Positions 10,287 to 18,660 of a stretch of 36,325 bases of DNA are shown here, piece by piece; the stretch's first letter is position 1, and each line of letters starts with the position of its first letter. Under the pieces are notes generated by a model. It saw only the letters and a program-made list of their open reading frames with translations, did not search any database and was not told the origin of the DNA. Position numbers and translations under genes: made by a program. This DNA is from Streptococcus suis (GTDB taxonomy: Bacteria; Bacillota; Bacilli; Lactobacillales; Streptococcaceae), in the NCBI RefSeq assembly GCF_002964045.1, contig NZ_POPB01000450.1, positions 1-36,325 on the forward strand, read 5' to 3'.

Positions 10287-11402
10287 TTATACGTTAAAGC
10301 GGAACTCCATAATGTCCCCATCTTGAACCACGTATTCTTTTCCTTCTTCACGAAGGCGTCCTGCTTCTTTAACAGCCTTCTCAGAGCCGTAGGTCATCAA
10401 ATCATCATAGGACATAGTTACCGCACGGATAAAGCCTTTTTCGAAGTCTGAGTGGATGATGCCAGCACATTGAGGAGCTTTCATACCACGCTTGAAGGTC
10501 CATGCACGCACCTCTTTTTCTCCTGCTGTAAAGTAGGTGCCAAGTCCAAGCAAATGGTAGGCTGCACGGGTCAATTTGTCCACGCCAGATTCTGTCAAAC
10601 CAAGGGCTTCCAAAAACTCACCCTTGTCTTCATCGTCTAGTTCTGAAATTTCCTCTTCTGCACGCGCAGAAATCACCACTACTTCTGCATTTTCTGTCGC
10701 CGCAAAGTCACGGATTTGCTGAACATAACTGATGGACTCAGGATCTGCTACCTTGTCTTCATCGACGTTGGCAACATAGAGGACTGGCTTGGTGGTCAAG
10801 AGGAAGAGTTGCTTAACGATTTTTTGTTCTTCATCTGTAAAGTCAACTGTACGAGCAGATTTTCCATCTTCTAGGACTGGTTTGATTTTTTCAAGGACTG
10901 CAAATTCTGCGACAGAATCCTTGTCTTTTTGCGTACGGGCCATTTTTTCAACACGGGCATAGCGTTTGTTGATGCTCTCTAGGTCCGCCAAAATCAATTC
11001 TAGGTTAATAGTATCAATATCTGCGATAGGGTCCACAAAGGCATCTTCACGGCCTTGTTCACGCATAACATTTTCATCGTCAAAAGCACGCACCACATGG
11101 ACAATAGCGTCAACTTCGCGGATATTGGCCAAGAATTTATTTCCAAGCCCTTCACCTTTAGAGGCACCTTTTACAATACCGGCAATATCGGTAAATTCAA
11201 AAGTGGTTGGAACTGTCTTTTTAGGAGTGATAAGTTCTGTCAACTTCTGCAAACGCTCATCGGGCACTTCTACCATGCCGACGTTTGGATCAATGGTCGC
11301 GAAAGGGTAGTTGGCAGCCTCTGCTCCTGCCTTTGTAATCGCGTTAAATAGGGTTGATTTACCAACGTTTGGCAAACCGACGATTCCTGCTGTTAAAGCC
11401 AT
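10287..11402 (-). CDS. ychF: Redox-regulated ATPase YchF (OBG family)
   Basis: OBG-family P-loop NTPase that prefers ATP and binds ribosomes. G1 motif GLPNVGKS is at 9-16. The G4 specificity motif is NVDE (in YVANVDEDK) instead of NKxD, the hallmark of the YchF branch. The C-terminal third is a TGS domain (about 285-369). The 371-residue length is typical. Position next to pth is conserved in Bacillota. An extended -10 promoter lies just upstream and the gene ends before a small hairpin, so it may be transcribed alone or with pth. Confidence 0.97.
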   Translation of the reverse strand: MALTAGIVGLPNVGKSTLFNAITKAGAEAANYPFATIDPNVGMVEVPDERLQKLTELITPKKTVPTTFEFTDIAGIVKGASKGEGLGNKFLANIREVDAIVHVVRAFDDENVMREQGREDAFVDPIADIDTINLELILADLESINKRYARVEKMARTQKDKDSVAEFAVLEKIKPVLEDGKSARTVDFTDEEQKIVKQLFLLTTKPVLYVANVDEDKVADPESISYVQQIRDFAATENAEVVVISARAEEEISELDDEDKGEFLEALGLTESGVDKLTRAAYHLLGLGTYFTAGEKEVRAWTFKRGMKAPQCAGIIHSDFEKGFIRAVTMSYDDLMTYGSEKAVKEAGRLREEGKEYVVQDGDIMEFRFNV

Positions 11403-11438
11403 GTTTTTTACTCTCCAATTAAAAATTCAATCATGACT

Positions 11439-11447
11439 ATTATAGCA
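11439..11447 (-). promoter_or_regulatory. Extended -10 promoter of ychF
   Basis: The minus strand reads TGCTATAAT, a perfect -10 hexamer with the TGN extension, about 37 nt before the ychF start. There is no convincing -35, as expected for extended -10 promoters. The upstream side is occupied by the terminator of the XRE gene. Confidence 0.6.
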
Positions 11448-11458
11448 GAAAAATAGAG

Positions 11459-11486
11459 AAAAAGCTTGCTGATTGCCAAGCTTTTT
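11459..11486 (-). terminator. Terminator of the XRE-family gene
   Basis: A perfect 10-bp stem AAAAAGCTTG / CAAGCTTTTT with an 8-nt loop and a T-rich tail on the minus strand, 2 nt after the stop of the XRE gene. Confidence 0.8.
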
Positions 11487-11487
11487 A

Positions 11488-11868
11488 CTATCCGAAGATA
11501 TTCGGAAGAATTTTAGGTAAAAACCAAGATAGAAAACCGAGAAATGGGAGAGGAAGCCACCAGAAGCGAGCTAAAAATTCCCAGCCGTTACTTACTTTCC
11601 AAGGTTCCCAATCATCACCTTGTTGCTCCTTTTCGACTTCCACCACAACTGCCTTCTCAGGCTCTCTGCCTAAAACCAGATAATCCAGACTGACACCAAA
11701 AATTTCTGCCAGCTGGACCAGTTTGTCAATATCTGGCATTGCTTCAGCATTTTCATATTTTGATATGGATTGGCGCGTAACATAGAGTTTTTCTGCTAAG
11801 TCATCCTGAGACAAATTTTGACCAGTACGTAACTTTTTAATTTGTTGGGCCAACTGATTCATGATCAT
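11488..11868 (-). CDS. XRE-family regulator with C-terminal membrane segment
   Basis: 126-aa protein. The N-terminal two-thirds is a Cro/C1-type helix-turn-helix (about 8-62; LSQDDLAEKLYVTRQSISKY is the recognition region). The C-terminal 30 residues (about 98-126) are hydrophobic, rich in Trp, Phe, Leu and Pro, and probably one membrane segment. Streptococci have many such single-domain regulators with a membrane tail; targets are not evident. A start two codons later (11862) is equally possible, because GGAGGAC precedes both. It has its own terminator. A TATAAT on the minus strand at 11892-11897 is the likely -10; the -35 is poor. Confidence 0.8.
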   Translation of the reverse strand: MIMNQLAQQIKKLRTGQNLSQDDLAEKLYVTRQSISKYENAEAMPDIDKLVQLAEIFGVSLDYLVLGREPEKAVVVEVEKEQQGDDWEPWKVSNGWEFLARFWWLPLPFLGFLSWFLPKILPNIFG

Positions 11869-11933
11869 GTCCTCCTCTTTTTTCTAAGTCTATTATAATT
11901 TAGAAAGGGATGGTTGACTAGCACTTGTTAGAA

Positions 11934-11955
11934 AAAATTCGCAACTAGCAGTTGC
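11934..11955 (-). terminator. Hairpin terminator after the DUF951 gene
   Basis: GCAACTGCTAGTTGC folds into a 6-bp stem and is followed on the minus strand by GAATTTTTT. It lies about 10 nt beyond the DUF951 stop. Confidence 0.55.
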
Positions 11956-11965
11956 AAACTGTCAA

Positions 11966-12169
11966 CTAGGCTTCACTTGGTAGAACTTGTTTCATTTTTC
12001 GTTCAAAATCATATCGGCTCATCATAACAACATGGTCACAGTTACTGCAGCGGATTTTAATATCCGCTCCTAGGCGGATAACCTCCCATTTATTGGCCTT
12101 CTTTCCGGTCGATTTGATGACACAGGCATGAGGCTTTTTCATTTCAACAAATGATCCTAATTGGTACAT
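11966..12169 (-). CDS. DUF951 family protein
   Basis: 67-aa protein with the family pattern MKKPHACVIKS...WEVIRLGADIKIRCSNCDHVVMMSR. The CSNC pair and HAC cysteine suggest a small metal-binding or nucleic-acid-binding fold, but no function is established. It commonly sits next to dnaN or ychF in Bacillota, as here. A clear Shine-Dalgarno (AAAGGAG) precedes the ATG. It is separated from dnaN by a terminator. Confidence 0.85.
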   Translation of the reverse strand: MYQLGSFVEMKKPHACVIKSTGKKANKWEVIRLGADIKIRCSNCDHVVMMSRYDFERKMKQVLPSEA

Positions 12170-12207
12170 AAATACTCCTTTAGTCCTATTTCTTTCAGTA
12201 TAACATA

Positions 12208-12230
12208 AAAACGGCTAGGCTAGCCGTTTT
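12208..12230 (-). terminator. Terminator after dnaN
   Basis: Perfect 10-bp stem AAAACGGCTA / TAGCCGTTTT with a 3-nt loop, T-rich on both sides, so it could work in both directions. It lies between the dnaN stop and the DUF951 gene. Confidence 0.75.
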
Positions 12231-12237
12231 CAATCAA

Positions 12238-13374
12238 CTAATTGGTACGAACTGGAGTTACCAGTTGGATAAGATCTTCCTCTTCGTTATTTGGAACCAA
12301 AGTAAATGGTCTAACAGAGGAGATAAAGCTGATTTTGACCTGCTCACTATTGGTAGCCTTCAAGGCTTCAATCAAGTAAGTTGGGTTAAAACTAATCACC
12401 AAATCTTCTCCAGTCACTTCTAGTGTGTCCAATTCTTCGTTTACACGTCCAACTTCTGGAGAGTTGACATGAGCTGTGACGACATTGTTCGCAATTTCAA
12501 GTTTTACTGTGCCATTTTGAGTTGCATTTGACAGAAGACGAGCCCGCTCCATTGAATGGCGGAGTTTGTCTGTATCAAAAATTGCCATTGTTTTAAAATC
12601 TGTTGGAATGAGACGGTCTGTATCTGGATAGGTTCCTTCTAGCAAACGAGTATAGAAACTAATATGTTCACTTCTAAAAAGAATCTGATTGTTGGAGAAA
12701 AAGACTTCAACTGTTTCGATATCATCCGTAAAAACAACGGTAAATTCACGGAGAGAACGACTTGGAATTACCACGTTAAAATCATCACCTGCTTTTTCAA
12801 GAACCAATTTACGTTGACTCATACGGTGTGAATCTGTGGCAACTGTTTTAAGATTTTTATTATCTGTCAAGACAAAGTGAACACCTGTTAGTATTGGGCG
12901 ACTTTCTTGTAGAGAAGCTGCAAAGGCTGTTTCGTTGATAGTCTGTTTTAATACTTTTGTTTCCAATACCAAAGGTTTTGAAGTTGGAACTTCCTGTAAA
13001 CGTGGATATTGCTCTGGTTCTTTTCCTTTTAGCGTGATTTCTGATTTACCACTTGTTAATACAACTTGCTTTTGTTCGATTTCATTAAAATCAAGAACAA
13101 TATCTGGCATGCTTGAAACAACGTTGATAAAGAATCCAGCTTCTAAAAGAATGGCACCTGGAGAAGTTATTAAGAGTCCAGCATTCTCATCTTGAATGGA
13201 GATAAAATGTTCAATAGAAATCTGACCATTTGAACCTGTTAATGTAATTCCGTCGCTTGTAACAGTAATTTTTATTGTTGAGAGTATAGGGATAGCGTTT
13301 TTGGTACTGATTGCTCGTTTGGTAGTATTGAGTGCTTGTAAAAACACGTTTTTATTAATTGAAAATTGAATCAT
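12238..13374 (-). CDS. dnaN: DNA polymerase III beta subunit (sliding clamp)
   Basis: Ring-shaped processivity clamp that tethers DNA polymerase III and many repair proteins to DNA. The 378-aa length fits three clamp domains in tandem. The N-terminus IQFSINKNVFLQALNTTKRA and the C-terminus ending LIQLVTPVRTN match the family; the C-terminal pocket contacts clamp-binding peptides. It follows dnaA with a gap of about 150 bp holding DnaA boxes, the standard dnaA-dnaN order. Shine-Dalgarno is AAAGGAG. Confidence 0.98.
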   Translation of the reverse strand: MIQFSINKNVFLQALNTTKRAISTKNAIPILSTIKITVTSDGITLTGSNGQISIEHFISIQDENAGLLITSPGAILLEAGFFINVVSSMPDIVLDFNEIEQKQVVLTSGKSEITLKGKEPEQYPRLQEVPTSKPLVLETKVLKQTINETAFAASLQESRPILTGVHFVLTDNKNLKTVATDSHRMSQRKLVLEKAGDDFNVVIPSRSLREFTVVFTDDIETVEVFFSNNQILFRSEHISFYTRLLEGTYPDTDRLIPTDFKTMAIFDTDKLRHSMERARLLSNATQNGTVKLEIANNVVTAHVNSPEVGRVNEELDTLEVTGEDLVISFNPTYLIEALKATNSEQVKISFISSVRPFTLVPNNEEEDLIQLVTPVRTN

Positions 13375-13432
13375 GGAGACTCCTTTATTTATTATCTATA
13401 AGGTTAGTAGTAGTAGTAGGCCCTGTGTATTC

Positions 13433-13525
13433 TGTGGAAAAGTGACAAAAACCTTCTTACATCTCGATTTGTTGCCTGTTTATAACTTGTGGAAAAGTAG
13501 GTGATTTTTTCAAAACTTATACACA
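13433..13525. other. DnaA-box cluster, dnaA-dnaN side of oriC
   Basis: Three near-consensus 9-mers lie between dnaA and dnaN: TGTGGAAAA at 13433-13441, TGTGGAAAA at 13488-13496, and TTATACACA at 13517-13525, one base from TTATCCACA. A weaker TGTGTATTC is at 13424-13432. Together with the cluster upstream of dnaA this marks the bipartite origin usual in Bacillota. Confidence 0.75.
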
Positions 13526-13527
13526 GG

Positions 13528-14898
13528 TTAGCGAATTTTATTTTTTATACTCGTAATTTCAATCTCTAAATTATCGTCATCCATTAGTAAGCTTTTAATT
13601 TTATTATAAGCATGCATAACGGTTGTGTGGTCACGATTACCAAATTCTCTTCCGATTTTCGGCAAAGAATTGTCAGTCATTTCACGGGCTAAAAACATAG
13701 CAACCTGGCGTGCGTGTACAATGTGTTGAACTCGTTTGGATCCTTTTAGTTCTTTGAGACTGATACCATAAAAATTTCCAACTTCAGTTTGGATTTTTTC
13801 GATTGGAATGACCATGTTTTGAGGATTTGTCTGTTTCCTAGAACGGATGGCTTCAGCAGCCACTTCTACTGTGATTTCAGACAAATTACGCATAGAAGCC
13901 AATAGATTAATGTCCTTGAGGGCCCCTTCTAAATCTCGGACGTTTGAATCAAATTGACCTGCTAGGTAGGAGAGGGTATCATTTGTGAAATGATAAGGAA
14001 ATTCTTCGCATTTATTGCGTAAAATAGCAATACGTGTTTCAAAGTCAGGTGGCGTGATTTCACTCGTCAATCCCCATTTAAAACGAGTCACAAGGCGTTC
14101 TTCTAGATTATCTAGATAGTCGGGATTTCGATCACTGGTTAAAACTATTTGTTTATTCTTTTGATGTAGCGCATTGAAGGTATGGAAGAATTCTTCCTGG
14201 GTCGTTTCTTTCTTCTGAATGGATTGGATATCATCAATCAAGAGCAAATCAAGATTACGATAGGTTTCTTTGAATTGCTTCATCTTGTTTAACCGCATGT
14301 GCTCCAATAATTCATTGATAAAAGTTTCTGATGATACATATTTGATTCTGGCATTCGGATTGTCCGAAAGGACTTTATTACCGATTGCATTTAGAATATG
14401 TGTCTTACCTAGACCAGGTCCACCAAAGATAAAGAGCGGATTATAGAGCTCTCCTAAGTTATCAGAGACAGCTAATGCTGCTGCCTTAGCCCAATGATTA
14501 TTGTCTCCTTGGACGAAATTTGAAAAGGTATATTGGGGCTTAATATCGGCATGGACAGGCTGTAGCACTTCTTCAACGATAGTATTGGTTGGTTGAAGGG
14601 AATTAGAAGGTTTAGTTGTTGTAGTAATTGGGGAGACGATTTCTGTGATTTCCTCTGTAAATTGATAGTGGATAACTAGAGGTTCACCGAAAATTTCAAA
14701 ACTGGCTGCAGCCATCAGTTCTTCGAAATTTTTTTCCCAGAAATCTTTTTTAAAGGGTCTATTTAGAAAAATTGTAGCTACTTGTTGGTGGATTCCAAGT
14801 AATTTGGCATCAGCAACGTAGAAATCAAAAATAGATGCTTTAAAACTTGATTTTGCTAATTCAATGAAACGTTGCCAAAATTGTTGTTCTTGGTTCAT
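13528..14898 (-). CDS. dnaA: Chromosomal replication initiator DnaA
   Basis: Origin-binding AAA+ initiator. Domain I is at about 1-85, followed by a Thr/Ser/Pro-rich linker (86-115). Domain III has Walker A GGPGLGKT at 159-166 and Walker B LLLIDDIQ at 218-225. Domain IV ends with the DnaA signature [15 protein letters not shown] at about 420-434, which reads DnaA boxes. Length 456 is typical. Shine-Dalgarno GAGGAGGAG. It is flanked on both sides by DnaA boxes, consistent with autoregulation. Confidence 0.99.
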   Translation of the reverse strand: MNQEQQFWQRFIELAKSSFKASIFDFYVADAKLLGIHQQVATIFLNRPFKKDFWEKNFEELMAAASFEIFGEPLVIHYQFTEEITEIVSPITTTTKPSNSLQPTNTIVEEVLQPVHADIKPQYTFSNFVQGDNNHWAKAAALAVSDNLGELYNPLFIFGGPGLGKTHILNAIGNKVLSDNPNARIKYVSSETFINELLEHMRLNKMKQFKETYRNLDLLLIDDIQSIQKKETTQEEFFHTFNALHQKNKQIVLTSDRNPDYLDNLEERLVTRFKWGLTSEITPPDFETRIAILRNKCEEFPYHFTNDTLSYLAGQFDSNVRDLEGALKDINLLASMRNLSEITVEVAAEAIRSRKQTNPQNMVIPIEKIQTEVGNFYGISLKELKGSKRVQHIVHARQVAMFLAREMTDNSLPKIGREFGNRDHTTVMHAYNKIKSLLMDDDNLEIEITSIKNKIR

Positions 14899-14952
14899 AT
14901 TCTCCTCCTCTCGGATTCATTCGCTAGAATAGTGTACCATAAAAATAAAAAG

Positions 14953-15068
14953 TTTTCCACAGATAATTATAAAAATCCACATTGTTCAAAATAGTTTTCC
15001 ACAGGATGTGAATAAAAGCCAGAACCTGTGTAGATTCTAGCTTTCTAAGGTTATTTTGCTGTGGAAAA
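14953..15068. other. DnaA-box cluster, dnaA-parB side of oriC
   Basis: Boxes in the 201-bp gap upstream of dnaA: TTTTCCACA at 14953-14961 and 14995-15003, TGTGAATAA at 15007-15015, TGTGGAAAA at 15060-15068, and a weaker AAATCCACA at 14973-14981. AT-rich runs between them could serve as the unwinding element. The dnaA promoter must lie within or next to these boxes (TACACT on the minus strand near 14934). Confidence 0.75.
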
Positions 15069-15099
15069 AGGTGTATATGAAAAATTTATACTCACAAGT

Positions 15100-15858
15100 C
15101 TATTTTAAGTTGTTGATAATTCTATCGAACTCTTCTAAACTATTAAAACTGATTCGAATTTCACCACAACCATTTTTTTTCTGAAGAATTTTTGTGGGAG
15201 TTCCTAGCAGTTGATTGAGAATGTTTTCCTGTTCTTTTAGGAATTGATTTTTGCGTTGTACCTTTGTTTTTTTCTTCTTGGATAGAATCTTTTCAAGAGC
15301 TCGTACACTCAAATCTTTTTCGATGATTTCCTGAACCCAAACAGCCTGCTTTTCTGCTGAACATGCGACTAACTGACGCGCGTGGCCTTGTGAAATTTTT
15401 CCTGCTTTGACGGCTTCTTGAGTTTGTTCGGAAAGATTCAGTAATCGAAGGAGGTTGCTGATATAGGGTCTAGATTTTCCCATAATTTGTGCGATTTCGT
15501 CATGAGTTAAGCCCTTGCTGATGAGTTTCTGATAGGAAGTAGCTTCTTCAATTGGATTTAAGTCTGACCGTTGTAAATTTTCAATAATCGCCTGATAGAG
15601 CAAGTCGTCGTCGCTCAATTCTTTTACGATTGCTGGGATTTCTGTCATTCCTGCTAATTGACTGGCCCTCCATCTCCTTTCGCCTGCCAGGAGTTCATAG
15701 CCAATAACAGATGATTTTCTTACGATGATTGGTTGAATCAAGCCATTTTCTTTTATAGATTGAGCAAGCTCTTCTAACTTCTTTTCATCAAAATGAATTC
15801 TAGGCTGGTAGGGATTGGGGTGGATATCTGAAATCTTAATCGTACGTAATTCTTCCAT
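15100..15858 (-). CDS. parB: Chromosome-partitioning protein ParB (Spo0J)
   Basis: Binds parS, spreads along DNA as a CTP-dependent clamp and loads SMC for origin segregation. NPYQPR is at 15-20, the CTP-binding motif GERRWRAS at 59-66, and a helix-turn-helix follows (LTHDEIAQIMGKSRPYISNL). The C-terminal region is basic and then carries a dimerisation-type tail. Length 252 is typical of streptococcal ParB. No parA is present, as usual in streptococci. Its target parS is 1.9 kb away at 17767. The Shine-Dalgarno is weak. Confidence 0.96.
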   Translation of the reverse strand: MEELRTIKISDIHPNPYQPRIHFDEKKLEELAQSIKENGLIQPIIVRKSSVIGYELLAGERRWRASQLAGMTEIPAIVKELSDDDLLYQAIIENLQRSDLNPIEEATSYQKLISKGLTHDEIAQIMGKSRPYISNLLRLLNLSEQTQEAVKAGKISQGHARQLVACSAEKQAVWVQEIIEKDLSVRALEKILSKKKKTKVQRKNQFLKEQENILNQLLGTPTKILQKKNGCGEIRISFNSLEEFDRIINNLK

Positions 15859-15875
15859 ATAGGCCTATTTTAGCA

Positions 15876-15908
15876 AAAAAAAACAGACTTTACAATCTTG
15901 TAAAGTCT
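15876..15908 (-). terminator. Terminator between htrA and parB
   Basis: Perfect 11-bp stem AGACTTTACAA / TTGTAAAGTCT with a 2-nt nominal loop, followed on the minus strand by G and nine T. It ends the htrA transcript just before parB. Confidence 0.85.
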
Positions 15909-15921
15909 ACTTTATTTATTT

Positions 15922-17097
15922 TTACTGTAGTTGATCTGTTGAATGTGTCAATTTAATGTCAACTGTCTGTTTCTTATTATTTCTATAGTAGGTAATGGTA
16001 ATTGTATCGCCTACTTGATGATTGTAAAGGGCACTTTGTAAATCACTCTTGTTTTCGATAGTTTCACCGTCAATATCTGTAATGACATCGTAGGTTTCGA
16101 ATTTTCCATCTGCAGGAAGTCCGGCTTGTGTAGAAACAACGATGACACCAGATGTCAAATCAGTATTAGTTAGACCGGCTTTTTCGAGTTGACTGGTTGA
16201 CAAATCTGTCAAGTTAACCATGTGAACGCCGAGGGCAGGACGACTAACCTTCCCATCTTTTTCAAGTTGATTTATAATGGATACGGCATCGTTCGAAGGA
16301 ATTGCAAATCCCATCCCTTCAACTGCGACTCCAGAACTACTTAAAGAACTAGAGGTAATTTTGCTAGACGTAATCCCGATAACTTGACCTTGAATATTGA
16401 TGAGCGGTCCACCGGAATTACCAGGGTTAATGGCTGTATCTGTCTGAATAGCATTGGTTGAAATGGTTTGTCCATCTTCAGACTGAGAGGTAACGGTACG
16501 ACTGAGGCTGGAGATAATTCCTTGTGTGACAGTATTTGCATAAACACTTCCCAATGGGCTACCGATGGCGATGGCTGTTTCACCAACTTTAATAGTATCA
16601 GAGTCCGCGAATTCAGCTACTGCTGTCACCTTGTCCGCAGCGATTTTAATAACGGCTATATCAGAGTAGGTATCGGATCCGACTAATTCACCAGATACTT
16701 TTTCTCCAGAAGCAAGAAGGATGTCAATTTTTTCTGCATTATTGATAACGTGAGTATTGGTTACAATATAGGCAGTATTCCCATCTTTTTTGTAGATAAC
16801 ACCAGATCCTTCTCCCGCAACAGCCAATTCATCAGAACTCTCAATGTTCCCAAAAATGGCACTCAGACTGTTGCTCGATGCAGTTTGGTAATTGATAACG
16901 GAAACAACGGCGTTTTGAACTTTTTCAACTGCCTGAGTTGTCGAAGTTTCATTATCATATTGGACATTGCTGACGCTGGTAATTGCTGAGCTAGCTTGCT
17001 GGACCTGTGGTTGAAAAAATGATGCGGTCAATGCCCCAGCTAATCCCCCTATAAAACCGACAGCAAATAAAATAGCAAATTTCAAATATCTTTTCAT
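15922..17097 (-). CDS. htrA: Serine protease HtrA/DegP
   Basis: Surface quality-control protease that degrades misfolded exported proteins and, in streptococci, competence peptides. An N-terminal signal anchor (about 5-27) is followed by a trypsin-like domain with His116 (NTHVI), Asp146 (SDIAVI) and Ser228 in GNSGGP. One PDZ domain covers about 285-380. Length 391. The parB-htrA-rlmH order near oriC is typical of streptococci. It has its own promoter at 17153-17180, partly overlapped by DnaA-like boxes, and a terminator at 15876-15908. Confidence 0.97.
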   Translation of the reverse strand: MKRYLKFAILFAVGFIGGLAGALTASFFQPQVQQASSAITSVSNVQYDNETSTTQAVEKVQNAVVSVINYQTASSNSLSAIFGNIESSDELAVAGEGSGVIYKKDGNTAYIVTNTHVINNAEKIDILLASGEKVSGELVGSDTYSDIAVIKIAADKVTAVAEFADSDTIKVGETAIAIGSPLGSVYANTVTQGIISSLSRTVTSQSEDGQTISTNAIQTDTAINPGNSGGPLINIQGQVIGITSSKITSSSLSSSGVAVEGMGFAIPSNDAVSIINQLEKDGKVSRPALGVHMVNLTDLSTSQLEKAGLTNTDLTSGVIVVSTQAGLPADGKFETYDVITDIDGETIENKSDLQSALYNHQVGDTITITYYRNNKKQTVDIKLTHSTDQLQ

Positions 17098-17152
17098 ATA
17101 GAGAATCCTTTCTGTTTCTTTAATTTTCCTTAAGATTACTCCTGCTTTCTTA

Positions 17153-17180
17153 ATTATAGCTTAAAGTTTTCAAAAATCAA
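17153..17180 (-). promoter_or_regulatory. htrA promoter
   Basis: Minus strand TTGATT (17175-17180), 16 bp, TATAAT (17153-17158). The -35 touches the imperfect DnaA box at 17178-17186 and lies next to the consensus box at 17190-17198. Confidence 0.6.
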
Positions 17181-17274
17181 TCCACAACCTGTGGATAACT
17201 ATGTGAATAATGTGAACAAACTCTGATTTTCTGAGATTTTTTCGGAATTAAGCCTACTAGAAGCCTGTGGATAT
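17178..17274. other. DnaA-box cluster between htrA and rlmH
   Basis: TGTGGATAA at 17190-17198 is a perfect match to the DnaA box. Near matches are TGTGAATAA at 17202-17210, TGTGAACAA at 17211-17219, TGTGGATAT at 17266-17274 and CAATCCACA at 17178-17186. The cluster lies about 2.3 kb from dnaA and covers both the htrA and rlmH promoters. Confidence 0.7.
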
Positions 17275-17282
17275 GTTACAAT
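17274..17282 (+). promoter_or_regulatory. Extended -10 of rlmH, possibly giving a leaderless mRNA
   Basis: TGTTACAAT is an extended -10 (TG, one base, TACAAT) ending 6 nt before the rlmH ATG. The expected transcription start would coincide with the start codon, and no Shine-Dalgarno lies between. A DnaA-like box ends at 17274, immediately upstream. Confidence 0.5.
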
Positions 17283-17288
17283 ATTTTT

Positions 17289-17768
17289 ATGAAAATAAAA
17301 TTGATTACCGTTGGAAAATTGAAAGAGAAATATCTCAAGGATGGGATAGCAGAGTATAGTAAACGATTGGGTCGTTTTACCAAGTTGGAACTGATTGAGC
17401 TTGCGGATGAAAAGACGCCAGACAGGGCAAGCCAGGCCGAGAATGAACAAATATTGAAAAAAGAGGCTGAGCGAATTATGGCTAAAATCAGCGATCGTGA
17501 TTATGTTATTGCTCTAGCTATTGAAGGTAAACAGTTTCCATCTGAGGAGTTCAGTAAGAAATTATCTGATATTACAGTGAGCGGCTATTCCGATATTACC
17601 TTTATCATTGGCGGTAGCCTAGGTTTGGATCCTCAAGTGAAGAAAAGAGCCAATTTACTGATGAGCTTTGGTCAACTAACCCTTCCTCATCAACTAATGA
17701 AATTGGTTCTTATCGAGCAAATTTATCGTGCTTTTATGATCCAACAAGGCAGTCCCTACCATAAATAG
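17289..17768 (+). CDS. rlmH: 23S rRNA (pseudouridine1915-N3)-methyltransferase RlmH
   Basis: SPOUT-fold enzyme that methylates pseudouridine 1915 in helix 69 of 23S rRNA, using S-adenosylmethionine. The trefoil-knot SAM site is FIIGGSLGL at about 105-113, and the C-terminus [20 protein letters not shown], ending SPYHK, is diagnostic. Full length at 159 aa. The N-terminus [12 protein letters not shown] matches the family, so the start is secure despite the lack of a Shine-Dalgarno. Its stop codon overlaps parS. Confidence 0.97.
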   Translation: MKIKLITVGKLKEKYLKDGIAEYSKRLGRFTKLELIELADEKTPDRASQAENEQILKKEAERIMAKISDRDYVIALAIEGKQFPSEEFSKKLSDITVSGYSDITFIIGGSLGLDPQVKKRANLLMSFGQLTLPHQLMKLVLIEQIYRAFMIQQGSPYHK

Positions 17769-17782
17769 TTTCACGTGAAACA
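17767..17782. other. parS centromere site
   Basis: AGTTTCACGTGAAACA matches the bacterial parS consensus TGTTTCACGTGAAACA at 15 of 16 positions, with the palindromic core GTTTCACGTGAAAC intact. It overlaps the last two bases of the rlmH stop codon and sits 10 nt before the next start. It is the nucleation site for ParB encoded at 15100-15858. Confidence 0.92.
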
Positions 17783-17792
17783 AGGAGTTGAA

Positions 17793-18467
17793 ATGAATCA
17801 GAAAGATTATCGTGTTTTTGAAGGATTACGCGTAGCTTGTTCCTTGACCTTTATTAGTGGCTATCTCAATGCCTTTACCTATGTGACCCAAGGTGGACGT
17901 TTTGCAGGTGTACAATCAGGAAATGTGATCTCTCTTGCTTACTATATGGCCAAGGGAGATTTTGCTCAAGTAGTTAATTTTTGTGTCCCTATTTTATTTT
18001 TTGTGTTTGGACAATTTTTCACCTATTTAGCCAGGAGGTATTTTGAAAAAAAATCTTGGTCCTGGCACTTTGGGAGTAGTCTCATTATGTTGATTTTCAT
18101 CCTCTTGACTATCCTCTTATCTCCAATTATGCCTGCTTCGTTTACTATTGCAAGCCTGGCCTTTGTAGCTTCTATCCAGGTGGAAACCTTTAGAAGATTG
18201 AGAGGGGCACCCTATGCCAATGTTATGATGACTGGTAATGTAAAAAATGCAGCCTATCTGTGGTTTAAAGGCATGATTGAACAAGATGCAGAGCTGAAAA
18301 AGACAGGAAGAAATATTTTATTAACTATAATAGGGTTTATGTTAGGTGTTATTATTGCTACCCAATTGTCTTTTCAATTTGAAGAATATGCCTTAATCGG
18401 AATTCTCATCCCTGTCTTTTATATCAATTATAAATTATGGCAAGAAAAAAGACCTATCTCACGATAG
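17793..18467 (+). CDS. YoaK-family (DUF1275) membrane protein
   Basis: 224-aa membrane protein with about six hydrophobic segments and the DUF1275 opening pattern (SGYLNAFTYVTQGGRFAGVQ, then SGNV). Function is unknown; transport is often supposed. The frame is open from a GTG inside parS (17775), but AAGGAG lies 5 nt before this ATG, so the start is placed here. The stop codon lies within the hairpin that terminates the opposing tRNA-Arg transcript. Confidence 0.85.
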   Translation: MNQKDYRVFEGLRVACSLTFISGYLNAFTYVTQGGRFAGVQSGNVISLAYYMAKGDFAQVVNFCVPILFFVFGQFFTYLARRYFEKKSWSWHFGSSLIMLIFILLTILLSPIMPASFTIASLAFVASIQVETFRRLRGAPYANVMMTGNVKNAAYLWFKGMIEQDAELKKTGRNILLTIIGFMLGVIIATQLSFQFEEYALIGILIPVFYINYKLWQEKRPISR

Positions 18468-18469
18468 GC
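18440..18469 (-). terminator. Terminator of tRNA-Arg, overlapping the YoaK-family gene end
   Basis: On the minus strand CCTATCGTGAGATAGG forms a 6-bp hairpin followed by TCTTTTTTCTT. The plus-strand stop codon of the DUF1275 gene lies inside the stem. Confidence 0.75.
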
Positions 18470-18474
18470 CAATA

Positions 18475-18548
18475 TGATTCCAGCAGGATTCGAACCTGCG
18501 ACCGTTCGCTTAGAAGGCGAATGCTCTATCCAGCTGAGCTATGGAACC
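18475..18548 (-). tRNA. tRNA-Arg (anticodon UCU)
   Basis: 74-nt cloverleaf on the minus strand: acceptor GGTTCCA paired with TGGAATC (one G-U), discriminator A, D-arm AGCTCAGCTGGATAGAGC, anticodon loop CTTCTAA with TCT, T-arm GCAGGTTCGAATCCTGC. CCA is not encoded. It reads AGA codons and has its own promoter at 18560-18588. Confidence 0.95.
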
Positions 18549-18559
18549 TTAACTACTTT

Positions 18560-18588
18560 ATTGTACATTAAACAACTAACTCTGTCAA
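18560..18588 (-). promoter_or_regulatory. Promoter of tRNA-Arg
   Basis: Minus strand TTGACA (18583-18588), 17 bp, TACAAT (18560-18565), 11 bp upstream of the tRNA. It is divergent from the tRNA-Glu/Asn promoter. Confidence 0.85.
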
Positions 18589-18613
18589 TACGGTAAAAAT
18601 TTTTAAAAAAGTG

Positions 18614-18642
18614 TTGACAAAAAGGAGGTGGTGTATTATACT
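18614..18642 (+). promoter_or_regulatory. Promoter of tRNA-Glu/tRNA-Asn
   Basis: TTGACA (18614-18619), 17 bp, TATACT (18637-18642), 18 bp before tRNA-Glu. A near-perfect housekeeping sigma promoter, as expected for stable RNA. Confidence 0.88.
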
Positions 18643-18660
18643 AGTTATTGTTCTGAAAAT

